Source of the DNA: Opitutaceae bacterium
GTDB lineage: Bacteria; Verrucomicrobiota; Verrucomicrobiia; Opitutales; Opitutaceae
Length of the DNA: 5,694 nt
Direction of reading: 5' to 3'
NCBI GenBank assembly: GCA_016763045.1
Contig: JAESUN010000321.1
Span: forward strand, 1 to 5,694
Shown here piece after piece: positions 1-5,694 of the stretch (positions are counted from its first letter, which is position 1; every line of letters starts with the position of its first letter). Under the pieces are notes generated by a model. The model was not told the origin of the DNA and did not search any database. It saw only the letters and a program-made list of their open reading frames with translations. Both the position numbers and the translations under genes were made by a program.

Positions 1-102
1 CATGGGGGTCAGCCGGCCGGCCTCGCCCTGCAGTGCAGCGTCGATGAACAGCCGCGTGATCTGCGGCATGCTGAGGAGAAGCCCTGTGTTGATCAATAGC
101 GC
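1..102 (-). CDS. Fragment of an ABC-exporter transmembrane domain (foreign to its neighbours)
   Basis: On the minus strand, the frame whose last full codon is bases 3-1 reads about 34 residues, including LLLSMPQITRLFIDAALQG. This resembles the first transmembrane helix and following loop of type-I ABC exporters (ABC transmembrane domain fused to an ATPase), which often read 'NPQI.R.FIDAA.AG'. Bases 1-90 have about 67% GC and GC-rich third positions, against about 45% in the DNA just to the right. The frame differs from that of prmC and closes at a TAG at 117-115, so no complete gene starts here. The 5' part is missing and the rest lies beyond the window edge. I infer that it comes from another genome or locus, joined at about 91. 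The assignment rests on a short stretch and is tentative. Confidence 0.45.
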
Positions 103-108
103 CACTCC
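88..108. other. Probable chimeric junction at or near a GATC site
   Basis: The prmC reading frame follows its family exactly through the SAM-binding motif DLGTGSGAI (last codon at 97-95) and then turns into unrelated sequence. Just left of this point another frame becomes protein-like and GC rises sharply. The switch coincides with TGATCA at 90-95, which contains GATC, the site of Sau3AI/MboI-type enzymes. Frame, composition and similarity all change together within about 20 bp. The simplest reading is a cloning chimera or an assembly misjoin. A natural recombination event cannot be excluded from sequence alone. Confidence 0.6.
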
Positions 109-475
109 CAGTACCTAAATCGATAAAAGACCCGAGAGACTGCTCTGTGAACGCCTCACAAACACGCTCTACTAATTGTTCTGTTTCCGGTCGCGGTATC
201 AGAACCCGTTTATCGACTTTCAAAACGAGATTCATGAAAGGAGCCGTTCCCAGAACATACTGTAACGGTTCTCCCTGTCCTCTTCTTTTAACCAAGGGAC
301 GGATATTCTGCAGCTCTTCTTCCGGCAACGGTCGTTCAAACTGTAGATACAGCTGCATCCGATCCAACTCCAAGGTATGAGCAATAATCAGTTCCGCTGT
401 TAAGCGAGCACTCTCGATTTTTCTTTTTTCAAAAAAATCAGTCGTCCGCTTGATGACCTCGATCACGGTTAGCAT
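91..475 (-). CDS. prmC: Release factor glutamine methyltransferase PrmC (HemK), truncated
   Basis: PrmC is a cytoplasmic SAM-dependent enzyme that N5-methylates the glutamine of the GGQ motif in class-I release factors. The reading starts at ATG 475-473, 11 bp after the prfA stop, with AGGTG at 483-479 just upstream; it is the only start in the window with a recognisable Shine-Dalgarno. Residues 1-80 match the N-terminal helical release-factor-binding domain, including the GEPLQYVLGTAPF stretch (68-80). IPRPETEQLVE follows at 93-103 and the SAM-binding motif I DLGTGSGAI at 119-127. The family is about 280 residues long and carries a catalytic NPPY motif further on, which is absent here: after residue 127 the sequence no longer resembles PrmC, although the frame stays open to the window edge by chance. 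The break is probably artefactual, and the organism presumably has an intact gene. An upstream in-frame GTG (481-479) is less likely because it overlaps the ribosome-binding site. Confidence 0.9.
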
Positions 476-478
476 ATA

Positions 479-483
479 CACCT
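479..483 (-). promoter_or_regulatory. Ribosome binding site of prmC
   Basis: AGGTG on the minus strand lies 3 nt before the prmC ATG (5 nt counted from AGG). It supports the ATG at 475 as the start rather than the GTG inside the motif. It falls in the short gap after the prfA TGA stop, so ribosomes ending prfA could re-initiate here. Confidence 0.55.
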
Positions 484-486
484 AAG

Positions 487-1578
487 TCAAAAAGCCCTCT
501 TATTCATCAACTCTTCTACCTTCTCGTCGTAGTCTGCCTGTAAGAGAGCTTCGATTACTTCCTCTATTTCACCCTCAATGACTTGCGGCAAGCTATGTAA
601 GGTCAGGCCGATCCGATGATCCGTCAGACGACTTTGCGGAAAATTATAGGTCCGAATACGTTCACTCCTGTCACCACTGCCAATCTGGCTTCGACGATTC
701 TCAGAATATTTCGCTTTCTCTTCTTCCTCCTTTATCTGCAACAAACGGGAACGGAGAACCTTCATTGCTTTCGCTCTGTTTTTAATCTGAGAGCGCTCAT
801 CCGCGCAGGTAACAATCATGCCCGTCGGCTTATGCAAAATCTGCACCGCAGAATCTGTCGTATTGACCCCCTGCCCTCCTGGACCACTCGCGCGACAAAC
901 AGAGATATCCAGATCACTCGGATCAATCGTGATATCGACCTCCTCTGCTTCGGGCAACACGGCTACCGTCACAGTCGACGTATGAATACGACCATTTGCC
1001 TCGGTATCAGGAACTCGTTGTACTCGATGCACCCCACTCTCGAACTTCAAAAGCTTATACACATCCTCACCCGTGATCGCAAAAATGACTTCTTTAAACC
1101 CATTGCGATCCGACAAACTAGCACTCAACTGCTCAACCCGCCATCCCTTGGTTTCCGCATAGCGACAATACATCCGGTAAAGATCCGCCGCAAAAAGAGA
1201 AGCTTCGTCTCCCCCAGCACCGGCACGGATTTCCATCAACGTATTGCGGGAATCCGTCTCATTGGGAGGAATCATCGCGATAAGGATGGTTTTCTCCAAA
1301 ACCAACTTCCGCTCCTTTAAGTCGGGAAGTTCCATCTCGGCCAACTCTTTCAATTCATCATCACTCTCCGAATCCGCCAAGAGCTCCTGAGTCTCCTTTA
1401 TCTCAATATCTACTTTCTGCAGTTCCGAGTGCTGATCAATCATCTCCCGCAACTTCTGCTGCTCTCTCGACAACATCGCTGCCTTTCGAGCATCCGCAAA
1501 AAAGCTCGGATCTGCCATAGCAGCATCCAATTCTTCGACGCGACGCACAAAGGGATAAATATCAGGGACAGTGGGCAT
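487..1578 (-). CDS. prfA: Peptide chain release factor 1 (RF1)
   Basis: RF1 recognises UAA and UAG stop codons in the ribosomal A site and triggers hydrolysis of peptidyl-tRNA. The 363 residues match the usual length (about 360). The N-terminal helical domain covers roughly 1-100 and is rich in charged coiled-coil-like sequence. Domain 2 begins near [21 protein letters not shown] (from 115). The stop-codon-reading PxT tripeptide is PDT at 190-192, with GRIHTS following. The catalytic GGQ is at 234-236 in [16 protein letters not shown], and the family block [19 protein letters not shown] is near the C-terminus. The PxT loop, rather than SPF, separates it from RF2. The start ATG gives the usual N-terminus, but its leader has no Shine-Dalgarno. 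prmC follows after 11 bp, so the two are probably cotranscribed, and the PrmC product methylates Gln236. The middle Asp of PDT is unusual compared with the PAT and PVT I know. The large plus-strand open frame opposite it is a shadow. Confidence 0.97.
   Translation of the reverse strand: MPTVPDIYPFVRRVEELDAAMADPSFFADARKAAMLSREQQKLREMIDQHSELQKVDIEIKETQELLADSESDDELKELAEMELPDLKERKLVLEKTILIAMIPPNETDSRNTLMEIRAGAGGDEASLFAADLYRMYCRYAETKGWRVEQLSASLSDRNGFKEVIFAITGEDVYKLLKFESGVHRVQRVPDTEANGRIHTSTVTVAVLPEAEEVDITIDPSDLDISVCRASGPGGQGVNTTDSAVQILHKPTGMIVTCADERSQIKNRAKAMKVLRSRLLQIKEEEEKAKYSENRRSQIGSGDRSERIRTYNFPQSRLTDHRIGLTLHSLPQVIEGEIEEVIEALLQADYDEKVEELMNKRAF
871..879 (-). other. RF1 catalytic GGQ motif
   Basis: Codons GGA-GGG-CAG on the minus strand encode G234-G235-Q236, which enters the peptidyl-transferase centre to release the peptide. 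Gln236 is the expected methylation target of the adjacent prmC product. The flanks read SGP-GGQ-GVN rather than the more familiar SGA-GGQ-HVN. Confidence 0.9.
1003..1011 (-). other. RF1 stop-codon recognition tripeptide (PDT)
   Basis: Codons CCT-GAT-ACC on the minus strand encode P190-D191-T192, the PxT 'tripeptide anticodon' loop of RF1. The Pro and Thr of the motif are kept; the middle residue is Asp, where the well-known examples have Ala (E. coli) or Val. Confidence 0.8.
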
Positions 1579-1718
1579 GAAATGGAATTAAATGAAGTTC
1601 TTTAAAAGGATGAAAATTGCGAATTGCTTAAACTGCTACACGCACCTTTGCTAATGGCCAGCGAAAGATTGCTATAGGACGCACTAATTTCTGGGGCGCC
1701 TAATGAAAAAATATTGCT
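1579..1718. promoter_or_regulatory. Divergent intergenic spacer with presumed promoters for prfA and the HAD gene
   Basis: This 140-bp spacer separates two divergent transcription units, so it must hold the promoter of prfA-prmC (minus) and probably one for the HAD gene (plus). On the plus strand, TGCTATAGG at 1670-1678 resembles an extended -10 element, with TTGCTA at 1648-1653 as a poor -35 at 19-bp spacing. Nothing on the minus strand stands out as a sigma-70 promoter. No Shine-Dalgarno precedes either start, and I see no strong inverted repeat or operator. The specific promoter elements are weak guesses; only the divergent layout is firm. Confidence 0.35.
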
Positions 1719-2738
1719 ATGGCTACAGTGCTTTTCACTCAAAATATAATCGCCTGCATTTGGGATTTTGACAAGACATTGATCCCGGGATACATGCAAT
1801 CCCCTCTCTTCAGGCACTACAACATCGACGAAGCCAGGTCTTGGGAAGAAACCAACAGCCTGGCTGAGCATTATAAGCAGCGTGGATATAACGCCTCTGG
1901 AGAAAGCATCTACTTAAACCACCTGCTCAGCTATGTGCGAAATGGCCCTCTGAAAGGGCTGAACAACAAGATCTTACAGGAATGTGGTAAGGAAATCGAA
2001 TTCTATGAAGGAATCCCCCAATTTTTCCAAACACTCAAACAGCTTGTTCAATCAAAAGCAGAGTATCGCAAACATGATATCAGTCTCGAGCACTACATCG
2101 TCAGCACAGGATTAGCTGAAATCATTCGAGGCAGCCTGATCGGAAAAGAAGTTGAAGACCTCTGGGGATGCGAATTCATCGAAAACCCTCTTCCACCAGG
2201 CTTTTTGAGCCAAAAAGAACTTCTAATAGATGGAGACCGTGAGATCAGTCAAATCGGCACCATGATCGACAATACGACAAAAACCAGAGCCCTCTTCGAA
2301 ATAAACAAAGGAACCAACAAAAATCCGGCCATCGATGTCAATGCGAACATCAATCCAGAAGATAGACGCATCCCATTCCAAAATATGATTTACATAGCAG
2401 ACGGGCCCAGTGACATCCCCAGTTTCTCTGTCGTCAAAAGCAACGGAGGAAAAACATACGCTGTTTACAAACCCGGATCCACGGAGGAATTCGAACAAAA
2501 TGATCGTCTCCTTCAAGTAGGGCGCATCCACGCCTACGGCCAAGCTCGCTACACCCCTGAAAGCAATACCTCTATGTGGCTCCAGATGCATGTTCAGCAC
2601 ATCTGCGACCGCATCGTCACGGATAGAGAAGCTGCTGTGTCAAAAAAGGTTTCAAAACCACCACGCCACCTTGATGATGAAAACAGAAAGCCTGAGAAGC
2701 AAAATCCTTCACAACTAGAGCAGGATTCCTTTCTTTAG
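1719..2738 (+). CDS. HAD-superfamily hydrolase (haloacid dehalogenase-like phosphatase), substrate unknown
   Basis: This is a complete 339-residue protein of the HAD superfamily, whose members mostly hydrolyse phosphate esters through an aspartyl-phosphate intermediate. Motif I is DFDKTL, with nucleophile D16 and acid/base D18. Motif II is the Ser/Thr at S129-T130 in [11 protein letters not shown]. The motif III lysine is probably K188 in [15 protein letters not shown]. Motif IV is IADGPSD (226-232), with D228 and D232 as likely magnesium ligands. A cap of about 100 residues sits between motifs I and II, and an insert of about 30 residues between III and IV. From memory, the block from DNTTKTR to ADGPSD is a hallmark of a widely distributed but functionally uncharacterised bacterial HAD family. 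The last 35 or so residues are charged, proline-containing and probably disordered. The ATG at 1719 is the only usable start before the first motif, since an in-frame TGA lies at 1704-1706. There is no Shine-Dalgarno. It is most likely a cytoplasmic enzyme, because no signal peptide is visible. Confidence 0.88.
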   Translation: MATVLFTQNIIACIWDFDKTLIPGYMQSPLFRHYNIDEARSWEETNSLAEHYKQRGYNASGESIYLNHLLSYVRNGPLKGLNNKILQECGKEIEFYEGIPQFFQTLKQLVQSKAEYRKHDISLEHYIVSTGLAEIIRGSLIGKEVEDLWGCEFIENPLPPGFLSQKELLIDGDREISQIGTMIDNTTKTRALFEINKGTNKNPAIDVNANINPEDRRIPFQNMIYIADGPSDIPSFSVVKSNGGKTYAVYKPGSTEEFEQNDRLLQVGRIHAYGQARYTPESNTSMWLQMHVQHICDRIVTDREAAVSKKVSKPPRHLDDENRKPEKQNPSQLEQDSFL

Positions 2739-2849
2739 CCGCAACCACATATACGGAATCTGGCTGTCTTTTGTACAGGACAAGAAACTACCTGAAAAAC
2801 AGGAATATTTCATTGTCGTCACAGATTCATCCGTTTTTCTTAAAACTTC
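2739..2849. other. Intergenic spacer between the HAD gene and the ABC operon
   Basis: This 111-bp noncoding gap holds no small gene that I can support. A short inverted repeat, CCTG-AAAAA-CAGG (2791-2803), has only a 4-bp stem and no T run after it, so it is a weak hairpin rather than a terminator. The last 15 bases before the ATPase start are T- and A-rich (TTTTTCTTAAAAC) and could include a -10-like element for a short-leader transcript, but this is not convincing. Whether the HAD gene and the ABC genes share a transcript cannot be decided from the sequence. Confidence 0.3.
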
Positions 2850-3575
2850 ATGGTAACTGTTCAAAACATCACCAAAGACTTCGGCCCCAACCGAGCTGTC
2901 GATAACATCTCTTTCGAAGTCACTCCCGGAACGATCCTAGGATTTCTTGGTCCAAATGGCGCCGGTAAATCAACCACCATGAAGATGTTGACAGGCTTTC
3001 TCACGCCCACCTCAGGGACTGCCATCGTCAACGGATACGATATCATCAAAGATCCTGTTGAAGTCAAAAAACGCATTGGTTACCTACCTGAAAGCTCTCC
3101 GGCCTATCCGGAAATGACCATGATCGAATTCCTCCATTTCATTGCCGATTGCCGAGGATTTACGGACGTTACAGAAAGGGCCGCCAGACTAGAAGAAGTC
3201 ATCTCTCTCTGCCATTTAGACAACGTTCGCAACCAGACAGTGGAAACACTCAGTAAAGGTTATAAACAGCGAGTTGGGTTCGCTCAGGCCATCTTCCATG
3301 ACCCGCCTATTCTCATCCTGGATGAACCGACAGACGGGTTAGACCCCAACCAAAAACATGAAGTTCGCAAGATCATCTCCGGTATGGCCAAGGACAAAGT
3401 CATCATTCTTTCAACTCATATCCTGGAAGAAGTAGATGCCCTCTGTAATCGTATCATCATCATTCATAACGGTCACATCGTTATCGACCAGACCCCAGAT
3501 GAAATCCGCAAAGAACTGGGGCCAAAACTCGATGAGGTTTTCCGCAAATTAACCAGCCCTGCCCACACTTCATGA
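2850..3575 (+). CDS. ABC transporter ATP-binding protein (GldA-like, ABC-2 type)
   Basis: This is the cytoplasmic ATPase subunit that powers the transporter encoded with the next two genes. All nucleotide-binding motifs are present in 241 residues: Walker A GPNGAGKST (34-42), a Q-loop region reading IGYLPES (76-82) in which Glu stands where many ABC proteins have Gln, the signature LSKGYKQR (134-141), Walker B ILILDEPTDGLDP (154-166) with catalytic E159, and the H-loop STH with H190. The YLPE form is common in the NatA/GldA-like branch, so it is not evidence of inactivity. Length and order fit a single-domain ABC-2 ATPase, which would work as a dimer. The gene ends in ATGA, sharing 4 bp with the permease gene, which implies translational coupling. 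The start is the first ATG and gives a standard N-terminus (MVTVQNITKDFG), but no Shine-Dalgarno precedes it. The transported substrate is unknown. Confidence 0.94.
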   Translation: MVTVQNITKDFGPNRAVDNISFEVTPGTILGFLGPNGAGKSTTMKMLTGFLTPTSGTAIVNGYDIIKDPVEVKKRIGYLPESSPAYPEMTMIEFLHFIADCRGFTDVTERAARLEEVISLCHLDNVRNQTVETLSKGYKQRVGFAQAIFHDPPILILDEPTDGLDPNQKHEVRKIISGMAKDKVIILSTHILEEVDALCNRIIIIHNGHIVIDQTPDEIRKELGPKLDEVFRKLTSPAHTS

Positions 3576-4294
3576 ATCCGACAATTACTGTTCTTAAACG
3601 AGAATTTGCCGGCTATTTCCGATCACCCGTCGCGTATATTTTTCTCATTGTCTTCCTCATAGCATCCATTGGCTTGACATTCTTTGTCGGGAATTTTTTC
3701 GATGGCCAAACCGCCAGTTTACAAAGCTTCTTTCTCTTTCACCCATGGATCTTTCTCTTTCTCATCCCTGCAGTCGGCATGAGGCTCTGGTCTGAAGAAA
3801 AACGATCCGGCACGATCGAGCTCCTCTTCACCCTTCCGATCACAACGACACGAGCAGTTGTCGGCAAATACCTCGCGGCCTGGCTATTCCTCTCCCTCGC
3901 GATTGTTCTCACTTTCCCCATCGTCTTAACCGTCGGTTATCTCGGTAATCCCGATTGGGGCGTCATCTTGGCAAGCTACATTGGCAGTATCCTCATGGCC
4001 GGATCTTATTTGGGCATCTGTTCTTTCACCTCAGCTTTAACACAGAATCAGATCATCAGCTTCATCCTTAGTGTCCTTGTTTGCATGGTTATTCTATTTC
4101 TTGGGTGGAGCATTTTTTCGGACTTTTTAAGTGTCCTTTTTCCTGTCTGGATCGTGGATGCTTTTTCAAATTTCAGTTTCACCACACACTTCGATAGCTT
4201 CACCAAAGGAATTATCCACTTACACAGCGTCATATACTTCCTCTCGGTTTCTGCCATAGCACTCACTCTGAATATCCTCGCTCTGGAACGCTAA
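3572..4294 (+). CDS. ABC-2 type transporter permease (GldF-like)
   Basis: This is the inner-membrane channel subunit partnering the upstream ATPase. The 240-residue protein has about six hydrophobic segments by eye: near 18-42, 52-70, 101-125, 130-152, 160-190 and 215-237. Between the second and third lies the cytoplasmic stretch GMRLWSEEKRSGTIELLFTLPIT, the typical coupling region of GldF-like ABC-2 permeases. The C-terminal HFDSFTKGIIHLHSVIYFLS block also matches that family. The start ATG at 3572 overlaps the ATPase stop, so the two subunits are likely made in step. A pyrimidine-rich repeat (CTTTCTCTTTC around 3730-3765) only reflects the FFLFHPWIFLFLIP helix. The stop TAA is followed 29 bp later by the accessory gene. 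The name GldF comes from Flavobacterium gliding, but homologues are frequent in non-gliding bacteria, so no motility role should be assumed. Confidence 0.92.
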   Translation: MNPTITVLKREFAGYFRSPVAYIFLIVFLIASIGLTFFVGNFFDGQTASLQSFFLFHPWIFLFLIPAVGMRLWSEEKRSGTIELLFTLPITTTRAVVGKYLAAWLFLSLAIVLTFPIVLTVGYLGNPDWGVILASYIGSILMAGSYLGICSFTSALTQNQIISFILSVLVCMVILFLGWSIFSDFLSVLFPVWIVDAFSNFSFTTHFDSFTKGIIHLHSVIYFLSVSAIALTLNILALER

Positions 4295-4323
4295 GCCACT
4301 CCTTTCGAAAACATTTCTGCCTC

Positions 4324-5694
4324 ATGAAAAAAGGAAATAAGATCCTCATTATAGGACTCCTCCTTCTCGCTCTCGTCCTCGTTAATTATATCGCTTCATC
4401 CTTTCCCGTGAAAATCGATATGACGACCGATAGTAGTTATACTCTCTCGGACGGAACAAAACAACTACTCGCCAAGGTAGAAGAACCAATCACCCTTCAA
4501 TTTTACTTCAGTCGCAGTCTCAAAGACCTTCCCATCAATTACAAAAACTACGCCACCCGAGTAGAGGAAATGCTGAAGCAATACGTCACAGCTTCCAAAG
4601 GACTCATAAGGCTTCGCATTATTGATCCAAAGCCCGATACAGAAGAAGAGGAAACCGCCCTGGCAACCGGCATACAAGCCCGCGCTGTCTCAACAGGGGA
4701 AATTCTTTTCTTTGGTTTGATCGCCATACAAGCCGATACAGAAAAAGTAATCCCTCTACTAACTCCCGCCAGGGAGGGATTCCTGGAATACGACATCTCC
4801 CAGCTCATCTATACTGCTCAACTCTTGGATAAACCGACACTTGGAATCATATCCAGTCTTCCATTACAATCATTCGAGATGACGATTCCTGGTCAGCCTG
4901 CTCCTAGACCCAGCCAGATGATCATTCAAGAATGGGAGCAAGTCTACGAAATCGTTCCCATTGAACCAAACCAACAAAGCATTCCGGAAGACATCGATGT
5001 CCTGGCGGTCATTCACCCACAGAACCTCAATCCAAAACTCGTCTTTGCCATCGATCAATTTGTCCTAAAGGGAAACCCGCTCTTCCTAGCCCTGGACCCT
5101 TCCTCTCACTATTTTAGCCTAATGGGAAACCCGCAAGCATCACAATACGATGCACCCGACCCACGTCTAACCAGCGATTTGCCCAAACTTCTTCCCGCCT
5201 GGGGGATTACCTACAACCCTCAGTCAATTGTAGCCGACCGTATCCTGGCGAGCAGGGTACAAACTCAGGAAGGCTTGGTTGACCATCTCCTATGGCTATC
5301 TCTCACCGAAAAACAGTTTAACCAGGAAATTTTACCCACAAGTAACCTCTCCTCTATGCTACTGATTGAATCAGGTCTCTTTTCCTTAGAAGAAGACAGC
5401 GATCTGGAGCTCATCCCACTTTTGCAGACAACTGAAGAATCGAGTCGAATGGCTGCCATGACCGTGAGCTACACCCCTCCGAACCAACTCATTCGTCAAT
5501 TCAAGCCCAGAGGCACCTCGATGACTCTGGCCGGATTGATCCGAGGAAATTTTAAAACAGCGTTTCCCGAAGGAGAACCTCTCGATGAAGACGAAGAAGA
5601 AACAGCTCTTGATAAGGTTTTGCCCCACAAAAATTTTCTTAAAGAATCAAAAACACCCGGAACAATCCTACTCGTGGCAGACACCGATTGGCTC
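4324..5694 (+). CDS. GldG-like ABC transporter auxiliary protein, 3' end outside the window
   Basis: The frame is open from ATG 4324 to the window edge, giving 457 residues with no stop. It begins with a positive N-terminus and one hydrophobic helix (about 6-24), so it is anchored in the inner membrane with the bulk presumably on the periplasmic side. Family features follow: YTLSDGTKQLL (39-49), EEPITLQFYFSRSLKDLP (from 53), LEYDIS (154-159), VLAVIHPQNLNPKL (from 226) leading to AIDQFVLKGNPLFLALDP, and NFKTAFPEG (from 409) followed by the acidic run DEDEEET (421-427). These match the ABC_transp_aux/GldG-type proteins encoded beside ABC-2 ATPase-permease pairs. Such proteins usually end with a C-terminal membrane helix, which would lie beyond this window. 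The gene follows the permease after 29 bp in the same orientation, which supports one operon and one complex. There is no Shine-Dalgarno; the ATG is chosen because it directly precedes the membrane anchor. The function is accessory, and the substrate is unknown. Confidence 0.9.
   Translation, partial: MKKGNKILIIGLLLLALVLVNYIASSFPVKIDMTTDSSYTLSDGTKQLLAKVEEPITLQFYFSRSLKDLPINYKNYATRVEEMLKQYVTASKGLIRLRIIDPKPDTEEEETALATGIQARAVSTGEILFFGLIAIQADTEKVIPLLTPAREGFLEYDISQLIYTAQLLDKPTLGIISSLPLQSFEMTIPGQPAPRPSQMIIQEWEQVYEIVPIEPNQQSIPEDIDVLAVIHPQNLNPKLVFAIDQFVLKGNPLFLALDPSSHYFSLMGNPQASQYDAPDPRLTSDLPKLLPAWGITYNPQSIVADRILASRVQTQEGLVDHLLWLSLTEKQFNQEILPTSNLSSMLLIESGLFSLEEDSDLELIPLLQTTEESSRMAAMTVSYTPPNQLIRQFKPRGTSMTLAGLIRGNFKTAFPEGEPLDEDEEETALDKVLPHKNFLKESKTPGTILLVADTDWL

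Noticed and set aside
76..82. Glu in place of the Q-loop Gln in the ATPase (residues 76-82 of the protein at 2850-3575) as a sign of an inactive ABC protein
   Set aside because: The GYLPE form is usual in this ABC-2 branch, and all the other catalytic motifs are intact. The positions given here are residue numbers.
147..380. Plus-strand open frame of 77 codons
   Set aside because: It is antisense to the well-supported prmC N-terminus; its Ser/Cys/Arg-rich translation looks like a shadow.
616..1320. Long plus-strand open frame of 234 codons
   Set aside because: It lies wholly antisense to prfA, which has every RF1 motif; its translation is Arg/Thr/Ile-rich without recognisable domains.
1602..1871. 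Minus-strand open frame crossing the divergent spacer into the HAD gene
   Set aside because: It covers the HAD N-terminus in antisense, has no ribosome-binding site, and its translation shows no family features.
2223..2600. Minus-strand open frame of 125 codons inside the HAD gene
   Set aside because: It overlaps the conserved HAD motifs in antisense and resembles nothing I know.
2791..2803. CCTG-AAAAA-CAGG hairpin after the HAD gene as a terminator
   Set aside because: The stem is only 4 bp and no T tract follows it.
3730..3765. Direct repeat of CTTTCTCTTTC
   Set aside because: It encodes the Phe/Leu-rich FFLFHPWIFLFLIP segment conserved in GldF-like permeases, so the repeat follows from protein sequence.

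Overview
The window looks like chromosomal DNA from a bacterium of moderate GC (about 45-50% by eye), most plausibly a member of the Verrucomicrobiota (Opitutae-like). That placement rests on the wording of the release-factor protein and on a GldA/F/G-type ABC operon next to an uncharacterised HAD hydrolase. It is recalled family resemblance, not a computed phylogeny. Five of the six native gene starts lack a Shine-Dalgarno sequence, which fits a lineage that often initiates without one.

Layout. Bases 1 to about 90 are markedly richer in GC (about 67%). On the minus strand they read as a piece of an ABC-exporter transmembrane domain that does not belong to its neighbours. They meet the native DNA at or near a GATC at 91-94, in the middle of prmC. 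From there to 1578 the minus strand carries prfA (release factor 1, complete) followed 11 bp later by the first 127 codons of prmC, which encodes the methyltransferase that modifies the GGQ glutamine of release factors. A 140-bp divergent spacer (1579-1718) separates this pair from the plus-strand genes: a complete HAD-family hydrolase (1719-2738), a 111-bp spacer, then an ABC ATPase (2850-3575), an ABC-2 permease overlapping it by 4 bp (3572-4294), and a GldG-like membrane-anchored accessory protein (4324 onward) that runs off the right edge after 457 codons.

How the genes work together. prfA and prmC form a translation-termination unit. The ATPase, permease and GldG-like protein form one ABC-2 transporter complex of the type first named for Bacteroidota gliding, but widespread in non-gliding bacteria, where its substrate is unknown. 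The HAD protein has the full catalytic motif set, but its substrate cannot be read from the sequence.

I found no RNA genes, CRISPR arrays, insertion sequences or convincing terminators. I see no clearly new biological system. The points most worth checking are the abrupt chimeric junction near base 91, the non-SD start context shared by several genes, and the Asp-containing PxT anticodon-mimic motif in RF1.
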